Shown piece by piece: positions 33,885 through 42,611 of a stretch of 43,547 nt of DNA. This stretch comes from Synechococcus sp. 1G10 (GTDB taxonomy: Bacteria > Cyanobacteriota > Cyanobacteriia > PCC-6307 > Cyanobiaceae). A program made the position numbers and the translations under genes. Below the pieces are notes generated by a model that worked only from the letters and a program-made list of their open reading frames with translations, ran no database searches and was not told the DNA's origin. Every line of letters begins with the position of its first letter. Position 1 is the stretch's first letter. The stretch lies in contig NZ_NQKW01000022.1 of NCBI RefSeq assembly GCF_002252625.1, positions 1 through 43,547 on the forward strand, read 5' to 3'.

Positions 33885-35595
33885 ACTCACAGGCCAGCGT
33901 TAAGTCGGGGTACCCACTCAGCAACGGGGTGGTGTGGATCGCCTCACCGCGCCGTTGCAGTGAGTGGCGCTGCCAGAAGGGCTGGGGCGCCGGGCAGTCG
34001 GTCCGATAGTGGCCGCCGCGGCTCTCCCGGCGGAACAGGGCAGCCTCCACCAGCAGATCCGCCAGGGTGAGCAGTTGGCGCAGATCGTTGAGGGGGCGCA
34101 GAACACTTCCACCTCCCGGCCCAAGTGTCAGCTGATCGCCGGGCTCGAGCTTTTCCAGGGCCTGAATCCAGGGCTGATCGTCCAGCTCCTGTCGCTGGTG
34201 GCGGATCAGCCGCAGGGCCTCCCGCAGGCCCCGCTCCTGGCGCTCGACTCCCGCCACTTGCCAGCAGAGATGGCGCAGCAGCTCGCTCTGGGCCAGCAGG
34301 TCGCTCTCCAGGGGCTGGGCCTGGGCGAGAGAGGAGGGGCAGCTGCCCCCCCCCGCAGGCGAGGGTGATTCCCAGGAGCGTGGCCAGGGCTGCTGCTCCG
34401 GCAGGGACAGGTGCCGCAGCTGCCCGGCAAAGACCAGACATTCCATCAGTGAATTGCTGGCCAGCCGATTGGCCCCATGCACGCCTGTGCAGGCCACTTC
34501 CCCCACGGCGTAGAGGCCCGGAAGATTGGTGGCGGCGTCCAGGTCGGTGCTCACACCACCCATCCAGTAGTGGGCGGCTGGAGCTACGGGGATCGGCGCC
34601 GAAATGGGCTCCAGGCCCAGCTCACGGCAGCGGCGCAGGATCGTTGGAAATTGACGGTTCAGTCGCTCCTCTCCCACCGGCCGCAGGTCGAGCCAGAGGT
34701 GGTCAACGCTCTGGGCCTGCATGGTTCGCACCAGGGCACGGCTCACCTGATCGCGGGGCGCCAGATCGGCACTGGCGAGGTCGGCCACCGGACTGTGGCC
34801 GTGGGCATCGATCAGGCGGGCGCCTTCACCCCGCACCGCCTCGGAGATCAGGAAGTGGGGGGCCCCTGGCAGCATCAGGGCGGTGGGGTGGAACTGGACG
34901 AACTCCAGATCGCGGATGGCGGCCCCGGCCCGCCAGGCCATCGCCACACCATCGCCCGTGGACTGGGAAGGATTGGTGGTTTTCTCGAACAGGTGGCCGC
35001 CGCCGCCGCTGGCCAGCACCACGGCGCGGGCCCCAAGCCAGCGCACCTGATCGTTCTCCAGCACCTGCAGGCCGAGACAACGGCCATGCTCAACCCAGAT
35101 CTGAAGGGCCATTAGCCCCTTGCGCTGCACCAGCCCCGGACGGCGCAGCACCTCCCGCTCCAGGGCATCCACCAGAACGCCTCCAGTGCGGTCCTGGGCG
35201 TGGAGCACCCGCCGATGGCTGTGGGCGGCCTCGAGGGTTGTGCTCAGGCCACTGCCGTCGCGGTCAAAGGCCATGCCCAGCCCCAGCAACCGTTCAACGC
35301 AGGCCGGAGCCTGCCGAACCAGCAGATCGACAGCGCCTGGATCGCAGAGACCTGCCCCTGCCCGCAGGGTGTCATCGCGGTGGCTCTCCAGGCTGTCCTC
35401 AGCCCGGGTGACTGCGGCGATGCCGCCCTGAGCCCAGCGGCTGGCGGTTCGGGGTCCGTGTTCCTTGCTGAGCAGGAGCACCCTCAGTTCTGCGGGCAGC
35501 TCCAGGCAGGCCATCAGCCCGGCAGCGCCACCACCCACCACCACCACATCCCAGCACGGAGCCAGGGGTGGTCGGGTGTGGGGTGTCGAGGTCAT
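33868..35595 (-). CDS. nadB: L-aspartate oxidase
   Basis: 575 residues. The FAD fold VVVVGGGAAGLMACLELP, the SRWAQGGIAAVTRAEDS signature, GGVLVDALEREV, HPTALMLPGAPHFLISEAVRGEGARL, and YAVGEVACTGVHGANRLASNSLMECLVFAG match NadB. It oxidises aspartate to iminoaspartate, the first step of NAD synthesis in bacteria. The helical C-terminal domain is present and the length is close to the usual 530-560. It ends inside the 3' end of the VKOR gene (17 bp). Confidence 0.95.
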   Translation of the reverse strand: MTSTPHTRPPLAPCWDVVVVGGGAAGLMACLELPAELRVLLLSKEHGPRTASRWAQGGIAAVTRAEDSLESHRDDTLRAGAGLCDPGAVDLLVRQAPACVERLLGLGMAFDRDGSGLSTTLEAAHSHRRVLHAQDRTGGVLVDALEREVLRRPGLVQRKGLMALQIWVEHGRCLGLQVLENDQVRWLGARAVVLASGGGGHLFEKTTNPSQSTGDGVAMAWRAGAAIRDLEFVQFHPTALMLPGAPHFLISEAVRGEGARLIDAHGHSPVADLASADLAPRDQVSRALVRTMQAQSVDHLWLDLRPVGEERLNRQFPTILRRCRELGLEPISAPIPVAPAAHYWMGGVSTDLDAATNLPGLYAVGEVACTGVHGANRLASNSLMECLVFAGQLRHLSLPEQQPWPRSWESPSPAGGGSCPSSLAQAQPLESDLLAQSELLRHLCWQVAGVERQERGLREALRLIRHQRQELDDQPWIQALEKLEPGDQLTLGPGGGSVLRPLNDLRQLLTLADLLVEAALFRRESRGGHYRTDCPAPQPFWQRHSLQRRGEAIHTTPLLSGYPDLTLACEFRAGP

Positions 35596-35603
35596 GGGGC
35601 CGC

Positions 35604-35632
35604 AAAAAAAGCCGCCGGAGACCGACGGCTTT
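35604..35632 (-). terminator. Intrinsic terminator of psbU
   Basis: On the minus strand, the stem CCGTCGGT...CCGGCGGC (plus 35611-35618 with 35622-35629) is followed by T7 (plus A run 35604-35610). It lies about 25 bp after the psbU stop. Confidence 0.85.
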
Positions 35633-35655
35633 CGGAGGGTCGCGACTTTAGGGGT

Positions 35656-36033
35656 TCAGCGGTAGACGCCCGGGTTGATGCGATCGTCGCCTTCATTCAG
35701 GGCGATTGAGGGTGGGGTCACCGTGAAATTGTCCTTGTACTTCTCGAACAATTCCTTCTGCCGATCCGTCAGATCCAGGCTGAGCACGTCGTCGATCTCC
35801 TCGTAGGGACCCCCGAGCACGATCTTGCCGGCCAGGGTCGGATACATGCCGGGGAATTGCTGAAAGCTGCGCACGGGTGAGTTGTTGAGATCCACCTTGC
35901 CTTGACGGGCCGCGATCTTCTCGTCCGCCACATTGCGGAGCTCCTCCGCCTGGACCGCCGGAGGCAGGAACAGGGAAACCAGCAGGCCGGCCAGCAGTAC
36001 GCCGCTCATCATCCAGGCAACCAGCCGTTTCAT
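35656..36033 (-). CDS. psbU: Photosystem II 12 kDa extrinsic protein
   Basis: 125 residues from ATG 36033. A signal peptide (MKRLVAWMMSGVLLAGLLVSLFLPPAVQA) is followed by EELRNVADEKIAARQGKVDLNNSPVRSFQQFPGMYPTLAGKIVLGGPYEEIDDVLSLDLTDRQKELFEKYKDNFTVTPP, the PsbU sequence with its helix-hairpin-helix. PsbU sits on the lumenal side of photosystem II and stabilises the water-oxidising cluster. GGAG lies about eight bases upstream of the ATG. A strong terminator follows on the minus strand. It is separated from the DUF3120 gene by about 170 bp containing a hairpin at 36088-36104. Confidence 0.95.
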   Translation of the reverse strand: MKRLVAWMMSGVLLAGLLVSLFLPPAVQAEELRNVADEKIAARQGKVDLNNSPVRSFQQFPGMYPTLAGKIVLGGPYEEIDDVLSLDLTDRQKELFEKYKDNFTVTPPSIALNEGDDRINPGVYR

Positions 36034-36087
36034 TGCAGTTCTCCGTGGTGTGGATCGGTGAGGATCGCCGTTGGATGGAGGCCTTGA

Positions 36088-36104
36088 CTCGGAAGCACTC
36101 CGAG
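36088..36104 (-). promoter_or_regulatory. Small hairpin in the psbU leader
   Basis: CTCGGA-AGCAC-TCCGAG forms a perfect 6-bp stem 55-70 bases before the psbU ATG. It may influence leader stability; no promoter could be placed with confidence in the surrounding 170 bp. Confidence 0.25.
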
Positions 36105-36204
36105 CAGGGTCAGGGGCAACGCTACAGGCCAGTTGGCGGATCAATCCACACAGCGCCAAGCCTTTTGCAGTTCTTCAATTCCCGCCCCGCAGTTCCGCTT
36201 CCCT

Positions 36205-37032
36205 TCAGATCAATCCACTGAGCTGGGGGCTGAGCAGGGCGGCGATCAGGAACAACCCGTCCACCGCCAGGGTGGTCAGCAGGGTGGCTGCGGCCAATCG
36301 CCCGCCAGTACCCAAGCGGCGGAATCGGCGCGCCAGCAGCGTGAGGGCCACCGCCATGCCCAGAACAAGGGCCAGCGAGGCCGGCTCCAGCACCTGTACT
36401 GCTGCCCGATGCAACAGAGCGGGTGCTTCATGGACCGGAGCGCCCAATACCTGCGGCCAGAGCGGCATCACCCCCGTGAGGGCGATTGCCCCATCGGTGC
36501 AGGCGGTACCCAGGAGTGAGGCCAGATAGAAGTGGGAGGCGCTGCGCCAGCGACCGCTCAGGCCTGCCAGCGCCAGAGGCAGGGCGAAGGCCTCGATCGG
36601 CAGATGCCAGAGCGGATGCAGGCGACACCATCCCCAGAAGAGACAGCCAGCCAGCCAGCTGCCACTGAAGCCGACCAGCAGCGGCCCGAAACCGCGGTAG
36701 CGATCAGGGCCCCGCAACTCCAGCAGCAGCCCGGCGGCCATGATCACGGCTGTGAACAGCGTGGCGCTGCTGGGGTGCAGGCGGACCCAGGGAGCCTGAA
36801 GGAAGACAGGCACCACCACAAGGGCAGCGCCCACCATGGGCAGAAGAGCTGCATGTGATCCTCCCAGGGGCGCCTTCAGCGCTGCGCTGGATGGGCGCAG
36901 AGAAATAACGAGGGTCTCGGGGACCAGGGCGGACGTGGGAGGTGTGGCGGTGGCCCCGATCACCTGGTTCTGTGAAGAAAGGTACGCAACCTTAAAGGAC
37001 GCCGGAGGTGGAGCTACGCGCCGGGCGGTCAT
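36205..37032 (-). CDS. DUF3120 family membrane protein
   Basis: 275 residues. Helices around VGAALVVVPVFLQAPWVRLHP, GPLLVGFSGSWLAGCLFWGWCRLHPLWHLPIEAFALPLAL, HFYLASLLGTACTDGAIALTGVMPLW match DUF3120, a polytopic protein conserved in cyanobacteria with unknown function. The N-terminal 65 residues up to MVGAAL are poorly conserved in character. A GTG at 36963 or the ATG at 36837 could be the real start, and a shorter start would leave room for divergent promoters before uppP, which is otherwise only 32 bp away. Confidence 0.78.
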   Translation of the reverse strand: MTARRVAPPPASFKVAYLSSQNQVIGATATPPTSALVPETLVISLRPSSAALKAPLGGSHAALLPMVGAALVVVPVFLQAPWVRLHPSSATLFTAVIMAAGLLLELRGPDRYRGFGPLLVGFSGSWLAGCLFWGWCRLHPLWHLPIEAFALPLALAGLSGRWRSASHFYLASLLGTACTDGAIALTGVMPLWPQVLGAPVHEAPALLHRAAVQVLEPASLALVLGMAVALTLLARRFRRLGTGGRLAAATLLTTLAVDGLFLIAALLSPQLSGLI

Positions 37033-37064
37033 AGGGTCACTGGCTCCGCCGCGCCATTCCGCGC

Positions 37065-37937
37065 ATGGGCTCTGCCCTTTCAGCCCCGGTTCCAGGCTTT
37101 CTTGAAGCCTGCTGGCACGCCCTGGTCCTTGGCATCGTGCAGGGCCTCACTGAATTCCTGCCGATCAGCAGCACCGCCCATCTCAAGGTGGTGCCCGTAC
37201 TGCTCGGCTGGGGCGATCCTGGGGTGGCGGTCACGGCCGTGATTCAGCTGGGCAGCATCGCGGCCGTGCTCGTCTACTTCCGCCACGACCTGGCGGAGGT
37301 GCTCTCGGGGGTCAGCCGTGCCTTCCGCCATGGGCAGTGGGGGGATCATTCGGCGCGGCTGGGGGTGGCCATGGGCATCGGCACCCTGCCGATCGTGCTG
37401 GCCGGCCTGGCCATCAAAATCCTGTGGCCTGCCTACGAGAGCTCGCCGCTGCGCGGCATCACCTCGATCGCCCTGATCTCGATCGTGATGGCACTGCTGC
37501 TGGCTCTGGCCGAGCGGAGCGGTCGACGCCAGAAGGATCTGCTCCAGGTGCGCCCGATCGATGGCCTGCTGGTGGGCCTCGCCCAGACCTTGGCCTTGAT
37601 CCCCGGGGTGTCGCGCTCCGGCAGCACCCTCACCGCATCGCTCTTCGATGGCTGGCAGCGGGCAGCGGCGGCCCGGTTCTCGTTCCTGCTCGGAATCCCG
37701 GCGATCACCCTGGCCGGACTGGTGGAGCTGAAGTCAGCCTTCGCCACCGGAGCCAGCCTGGGTCCGATCCCCTTGTTGATCGGTATTGCCTCAGCTGCCG
37801 TGGTGTCCTGGCTTGCGATCGCCTGGCTGCTGCGCTTTCTGCAGCACCACAGCACCTGGATCTTCGTGATCTACCGGTTGGCCTTCGGGCTGCTGCTGCT
37901 GCTCTGGGTCTGGCGGATGGATCCAGCCGTCAGCTGA
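37065..37937 (+). CDS. uppP: Undecaprenyl-diphosphatase
   Basis: 290 residues with about eight helices. The two UppP/BacA motifs are present: GIVQGLTEFLPISSTAHL (Glu and Ser-rich) and PGVSRSGSTLTASLFDGW. The enzyme dephosphorylates undecaprenyl diphosphate so that the carrier can be reused for peptidoglycan and surface glycans. This fits the glycan-related genes elsewhere in the window. ATG 37065. A 46-bp gap leads to the next gene. Confidence 0.93.
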   Translation: MGSALSAPVPGFLEACWHALVLGIVQGLTEFLPISSTAHLKVVPVLLGWGDPGVAVTAVIQLGSIAAVLVYFRHDLAEVLSGVSRAFRHGQWGDHSARLGVAMGIGTLPIVLAGLAIKILWPAYESSPLRGITSIALISIVMALLLALAERSGRRQKDLLQVRPIDGLLVGLAQTLALIPGVSRSGSTLTASLFDGWQRAAAARFSFLLGIPAITLAGLVELKSAFATGASLGPIPLLIGIASAAVVSWLAIAWLLRFLQHHSTWIFVIYRLAFGLLLLLWVWRMDPAVS

Positions 37938-37983
37938 AGCCCTCAGCCGCCCACACTGAAACTCTCCGCTTCGAGTCTCCGCC

Positions 37984-39372
37984 GTGTGGAACGAACCCTC
38001 CGCAGGTCTACCCCTGGCCCCTGTGGATTCAGCCCGCCAGCCCCAGCCAGCCGTGGTGGCCGCCGTGGAGCCCGGGTCGATCGGCGAAGACCTCGGGTTC
38101 CAGCCCGGGGACAGGCTGATCAGTATCAACGGGGTGCGGCCCCGCGACCTGATCGACCTGCAGGTGCTGGTGGGGGAGGAGGAGCTGAGCCTGGAGGTGG
38201 AGGACCCCGATGGCACCCGCCATCAGGTCGAGCTCGAGAAGGATGCCGATGACGGTCTGGGGCTTGCTTTCACCGAGGCCCTCTTCGATGGCCTGCGCCA
38301 GTGCAACAACCACTGCGCCTTCTGTTTCATCGATCAGCAGCCCCCCGGCCGGCGCCAGAGCCTCTATGTGAAAGATGACGACTACCGTCTCAGCTTTCTC
38401 TACGGCTCCTACCTCACCCTCACCAACCTCACCGCGGCGGATTGGCAGCGGATCGAGGAGCAGAGGCTTTCGCCCCTGTTTGTCTCGGTGCATGCCACCG
38501 ACTCCGAGTTGCGCAGCCGCCTGCTGGTGAACCCAAGGGCCGGCCTGTTGCTCGATCAGTTGCGCTGGTTCGGCGAGCGGCGGCTGCAGATCCATGCCCA
38601 GGTGGTGGTCTGCCCGGGGGTGAATGATGGAGCGGCCCTGGAGCGCACCCTGCTGGATCTGGCCAGCTTCGGGGACGGCGATTGGCCGGCCGTGCTTTCC
38701 GCCGCCGTGGTGCCCGTGGGTCTGACTCGCTTCCGTCCCCCGGGGGATGGTCTGGTGCCGGTCGACCGCGCCTGCGCCCGCCGGGTGATCGAGCAGGTGG
38801 AGCCCCTCCAGGACCGCTTCCGGGCGGCACTCGGCAGCCGCTTCGCCTGGCTCTCCGACGAGTGGTATCTCATGGCCGGCCTTCCCCTGCCGGAGCGCGC
38901 CAGCTACGAGGATCTGCCCCAGCAGGAGAATGGGGTCGGCAGTATCCGTGCCTTTCTTGAAGCTCTAGATCAGGCCACCAGCCGCCTGCCCCGCCGCCTG
39001 TTGCAGCCCCGGCGCCTGAGCTGGGTTGTCGGGGGCTTGGTGGCCGAGGCCCTGCAGCCAGTGGTCGATCGCCTCAATGCCGTCGAAGGGCTGTCGCTTC
39101 GACTCCATGGTCTGCCCAGTCCCTACTGGGGGCAGGAGCAGGTGGTCACCGGCCTGCTCACGGGCTCAGATCTCCTGGCCGGCCTGGAGGGTCAGGAGCT
39201 GGGGGATGAGCTGCTGCTTCCCTCGGTGATGCTGCGTCAGGGGGAGCCGGTCTTCCTGGATGACTTCAGACTTGAGGACCTGCAGCGTCGGTTGCCTGCG
39301 CCGATCCGCCTGGTGCAGGGGGCGGATGATTTCGTGGCCGCCTGCCTCGGCATTCAGGCCTCGGCTCTTTAA
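37984..39372 (+). CDS. TIGR03279-type radical SAM/PDZ Fe-S protein (DUF512)
   Basis: 462 residues from GTG 37984. An N-terminal PDZ-like region (about 20-85, PGSIGEDLGFQPGDRLISINGVRPRDLIDL) precedes CNNHCAFCFIDQQPPG (Cys107, Cys111, Cys114), a cluster motif of radical SAM type. A DUF512 C-terminal region (VVGGLVAEALQPVVDRLNAVEG, VTGLLTGSDLLAGLEG) follows. It matches the cyanobacterial FeS-containing family of unknown reaction. Related DUF512 proteins occur in many anaerobes. TolC follows on the same strand. Confidence 0.88.
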   Translation: MWNEPSAGLPLAPVDSARQPQPAVVAAVEPGSIGEDLGFQPGDRLISINGVRPRDLIDLQVLVGEEELSLEVEDPDGTRHQVELEKDADDGLGLAFTEALFDGLRQCNNHCAFCFIDQQPPGRRQSLYVKDDDYRLSFLYGSYLTLTNLTAADWQRIEEQRLSPLFVSVHATDSELRSRLLVNPRAGLLLDQLRWFGERRLQIHAQVVVCPGVNDGAALERTLLDLASFGDGDWPAVLSAAVVPVGLTRFRPPGDGLVPVDRACARRVIEQVEPLQDRFRAALGSRFAWLSDEWYLMAGLPLPERASYEDLPQQENGVGSIRAFLEALDQATSRLPRRLLQPRRLSWVVGGLVAEALQPVVDRLNAVEGLSLRLHGLPSPYWGQEQVVTGLLTGSDLLAGLEGQELGDELLLPSVMLRQGEPVFLDDFRLEDLQRRLPAPIRLVQGADDFVAACLGIQASAL

Positions 39373-39397
39373 GCTCGGCCCAACAACGGTTATCTGT

Positions 39398-41134
39398 GTG
39401 CGGCCCTCCTTCCTTGCCTCTGCAGCCTTAGCAGGGATGGCTCTGGTCCCTTGCTTTCAGGGCGTGAGCCTGGCCCAGGACGCAGTTCCAGCGGCTGTTC
39501 CGGCTGAGGCTGTGCTTGGACGCCCAGCCCAGCCCGTGCCGATTCCCCTGGCTCCGGAGGTCATGGGAAACCGGCCCAAATCGGACCCCACCGTTCTTCC
39601 ACCGGCGGCTACCGAGCTTGAGCCCGGTTTAAAACCCCTGGCCTCTCCACCCTCCCTGGCGCTGCCCACCAGGCCTGCCCAGGTCAAAATCCAGCAACTG
39701 CGGCCCTTGGGCCTCCGGGAGGTGGAGACCCTGGCCGAGACCAATAACCCCTTCCTCAAGGCGGCGGCCTCCCGGGTGGATCAGGCCAGATCCAACCTGC
39801 GCGCAAAGATCTCAGCCTGGTATCCCAACATCAACCTCTCCACCGGGAGCGCCTTCCCGGCCCTCACCAACAGCTACCGGTTTCGCTACGACGCCGACGC
39901 CACCGGCCCCCTTGCCACGCCTGAGTCGCGCACGAAGGGGCAGACCCTTGGGGCCAACATGAACATCGGGATTAGCTGGGACCTGATCAATCCCCGGCGG
40001 GTTCCCCAGATCTCAGCGGCCCGCGACGAGTTCGAGCGGGCCCAGAATCAATACTTGATCGAGCTTCGCCGCAAGCGCCTTGAGGCCGCCACGAATTACT
40101 TCAAACTTCAGCTTGCCGATGAGGGCGTGCGCATCGGTCAGGAATCGGTGCGGGCCTCATTGGTGAGTCTCAAGGATGCCCGAGCCAGGTTTCAGGCGGG
40201 GGTCTCCACCAAGCTTGAGGTGCTCCAGGCGGAAACCCAGCTGGCCCGTGACCAGCAGTTGCTGACCAATTCCCTGGCCGAGCAGTCAGTGGCTCGCCGG
40301 GCTCTGGCCTCCCTGCTGGATCTTCCCCAGGACGTCACGCCGACGGCCAAGGAGCCGGCCCGGGTGGTGGGCACCTGGACGCCGTCGTTGCAGGAAAGCA
40401 TCGTGGCGGCCTATGCCTTCCGTGAGGAACTCGATCAGGTCATCCTGCAGATATCAATTGCCAACAGCAATGCCAATGATGAGATCGGCAAGGTTCAGCC
40501 GTCTCTGAGCATCGTCAACAACTTCGGCTGGGATCGCAGCAACGGCCGGAATGGGGTTCCGGTGGATCTGCCGATCAACATGGGCAGTTACACCTACGGC
40601 GTCGACAATTCGATTGGCCTGAATCTGAGCTGGAATCTCTTTGACGGTGGCCGGGCCGCCGCCCAGTACCGCCAGCAGAAACAGGCGGCAGAAGAGCAGC
40701 GTTTCAACTTCGCCGACCGCCGCGACCAGATCAGGCTGGAGGTGGAAACCAGTTTCTACAAGCTCCTTCAGAACAATCGCGACATCACCACCACCTCCCG
40801 GGCGGTAATCTCTTCTCGCGAAGCGCTGCGCCTGGCCAGGCTGCGCTTCCAGGCTGGTGTCACCACCCAGCGGGAGGTCGTAGACAGCCAGCGCGACCTC
40901 ACCCAGGCGGAGGTGAGCTACGCCCGCGCCGTGACCGACTACAACCTCCAGCTGGCCGAACTGAGGCGCAGCACGGGCCTGGATCAGGTGGCTTTCTGTC
41001 AGCCGCCCACGCTCCCCTCCAGCAAGCCGGCCTCCGATCCCACCACCCAGATTCCGATCGAGCCCCAACCGCTGTTGCCGGCCTGTCAGTCTGAGGTGCG
41101 TGCGCCGGATGGGCGTGGTCCACTCTCCCCCTAG
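39398..41134 (+). CDS. TolC-like outer-membrane efflux channel
   Basis: 578 residues from GTG 39398 with a signal peptide (MRPSFLASAALAGMALVPCFQGVSLA). A Pro-rich linker (about 30-100) precedes two OEP repeats rich in coiled-coil helices (VDQARSNLRAKISAWYPNINLS, FELQ-like, LEVLQAETQLARDQQLL; then AAEEQRFNFADRRDQIRLEVETSFYKLLQNN, REVVDSQRDLTQAEVSYARAVTDYNLQLAELRRSTGL). It probably forms a trimeric channel for type I secretion or efflux; no inner-membrane partner lies in the window. ATG 39437 is an alternative start. Confidence 0.88.
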   Translation: MRPSFLASAALAGMALVPCFQGVSLAQDAVPAAVPAEAVLGRPAQPVPIPLAPEVMGNRPKSDPTVLPPAATELEPGLKPLASPPSLALPTRPAQVKIQQLRPLGLREVETLAETNNPFLKAAASRVDQARSNLRAKISAWYPNINLSTGSAFPALTNSYRFRYDADATGPLATPESRTKGQTLGANMNIGISWDLINPRRVPQISAARDEFERAQNQYLIELRRKRLEAATNYFKLQLADEGVRIGQESVRASLVSLKDARARFQAGVSTKLEVLQAETQLARDQQLLTNSLAEQSVARRALASLLDLPQDVTPTAKEPARVVGTWTPSLQESIVAAYAFREELDQVILQISIANSNANDEIGKVQPSLSIVNNFGWDRSNGRNGVPVDLPINMGSYTYGVDNSIGLNLSWNLFDGGRAAAQYRQQKQAAEEQRFNFADRRDQIRLEVETSFYKLLQNNRDITTTSRAVISSREALRLARLRFQAGVTTQREVVDSQRDLTQAEVSYARAVTDYNLQLAELRRSTGLDQVAFCQPPTLPSSKPASDPTTQIPIEPQPLLPACQSEVRAPDGRGPLSP

Positions 41135-41201
41135 AGAGTGCCCGGCGGGGGATCAACCCGGGTGGCCGGAAGGTTTCGTTGCCTGAATCTTGCCCTCCAC
41201 C

Positions 41202-42611
41202 ATGGCTCTCTCCAGTTCGCCGCCCAGCCTCTCGATCGCCAGCACCGTGCGGCTGGGGCTGTTCCAGGGGAGCCTCGGTTTTCTGGCGGTGATCTTTGCC
41301 GGCATGCTCAACCGGGTGATGATCAGTGAACTGGGATTTCCTGCGTTGTTGGTCGGTGGGGCCTTGGCCTTCGAGCAATTCGTGGCCCCATCGAGGATTC
41401 TCTTCGGCCAGCTCTCCGATGCCCGGCCCCTGGCGGGCCGCCACCGTACCCCGTACATCTGGCTGGGCGCCGCCCTTTTCTGCGGGCTGGCAGTGCTGGT
41501 GGTGCCGGTGATTTTCCGGCTGGCTGCGGCCCGGGAGCTGGGGGATGGGGCCGCGACCATTCTGGGCACAGTCCTGATGTGTGCCCTTTTCGCCGCCTAC
41601 GGGCTGGCTGTTTCGATGGCCACCACCCCCTATCTGGCCCTGGTGATCGACCGCACCCAGGAGCGGGAGCGACCCCGGGCGGTGGGAATCATCTGGTGCA
41701 TGCTCACCGTGGGGATCGTGGTGGGAGCGGTGGTGATCTCCCGCAGCCTCAAGGGGCTCGACGGCGTCACTGACCCGCTTGTGCTGGAGGCTGTGCTCTC
41801 TCGGTTCATGGTGCGGGCCGCTCTGGCGGTGATGGGCCTCACCCTGGTTGCGACCTGGGGCGTCGAGCCCGCCGCTCCGGCTACCACCAAAACCGTCGGC
41901 GGCGGCACCAGCCCAGCGCGGGACGATGCGATCACCATGCCCCAGGCATGGCGTCTGATCACCTCCAGTCGGCAGGTGGCAGTTTTTTTCCTGTTCGTGG
42001 TGCTCTTCACCCTGGCCCTGTTCATCCAGGACCCGATCCTTGAGAGCTATGGCGCCGACGTGTTCGCCATGCCGATTGCTGCCACCGCCTCGCTTAATGC
42101 CTTCTGGGGGGTCGGCACCCTGCTCGGCCTGGTGCTGGCGGGTTGGTGGATCGTGCCCAGGCTGGGTAAGTACGCCACGGCCAGGCTTGGCTGTCAGCTG
42201 ATTCTGGCCTCGATGCTCCTGCTGATCCTGAGCGGACTGGTGGGTGAGGTCCCCTTGCTTCAGGCGGTGCTGCTGCTCTTCGGGCTGGCCTCCGGCATCG
42301 GCACCAACAGCACCCTGTGCCTGATGCTTGATCTCACCTTGCCGGAAGCCGCTGGCACCTTCGTGGGTGTGTGGGGCCTGGCCCAGGCATTCTCCCGCGC
42401 CACGGCCAAACTGATCGGTGGCGGATTGCTGGATCTGGGTCGTGCCATCATCCCCGGCCAGGGTCCTTTTATTCCTTATGCCCTGGTCCTGGGCACGGCC
42501 GCGCTGATCGCCCTGGCGGCCCTGCGGGTGCTGGTCGCCCTCAATGTTCACCGCTTCCGCGACGACACCACCAGGCAGCTGACCCAGGTCCTGACCACCG
42601 AACTCGGATGA
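41202..42611 (+). CDS. PucC-family MFS carrier (BCH1-like)
   Basis: 469 residues with about 12 helices. TVRLGLFQGSLGFLAVIFAGMLNRVMISELGFPALLVGGALAFEQFVAPSRILFGQLSDA, RHRTPYIWLGAALF, MATTPYLALVIDRTQERERPRAVGIIWCMLTVGIVVGAVVIS and LMLDLTLPEAAGTFVGVWGLAQAFSRA mark the PucC family. Relatives take part in light-harvesting complex assembly or chlorophyll handling in photosynthetic bacteria. ATG 41202; TTG 41190 is less likely. The next ATG overlaps the stop (ATGA). Confidence 0.9.
   Translation: MALSSSPPSLSIASTVRLGLFQGSLGFLAVIFAGMLNRVMISELGFPALLVGGALAFEQFVAPSRILFGQLSDARPLAGRHRTPYIWLGAALFCGLAVLVVPVIFRLAAARELGDGAATILGTVLMCALFAAYGLAVSMATTPYLALVIDRTQERERPRAVGIIWCMLTVGIVVGAVVISRSLKGLDGVTDPLVLEAVLSRFMVRAALAVMGLTLVATWGVEPAAPATTKTVGGGTSPARDDAITMPQAWRLITSSRQVAVFFLFVVLFTLALFIQDPILESYGADVFAMPIAATASLNAFWGVGTLLGLVLAGWWIVPRLGKYATARLGCQLILASMLLLILSGLVGEVPLLQAVLLLFGLASGIGTNSTLCLMLDLTLPEAAGTFVGVWGLAQAFSRATAKLIGGGLLDLGRAIIPGQGPFIPYALVLGTAALIALAALRVLVALNVHRFRDDTTRQLTQVLTTELG

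Noticed and set aside
34125-35411. Plus-strand 428-codon Pro/Arg/Gly-rich frame opposite nadB
   Set aside because: Antisense shadow; nadB is complete and well conserved in motif.
37816-37823. GCGATCGC (HIP1) sites
   Set aside because: Only a few copies noticed (for example in uppP and btpA); not enriched enough here to be called a repeat.
40899-42551. Minus-strand 550-codon frame over the PucC-family gene
   Set aside because: Antisense shadow with His/Gln/Gly-rich sequence and no start signal; the plus-strand membrane protein is clearly the real gene.
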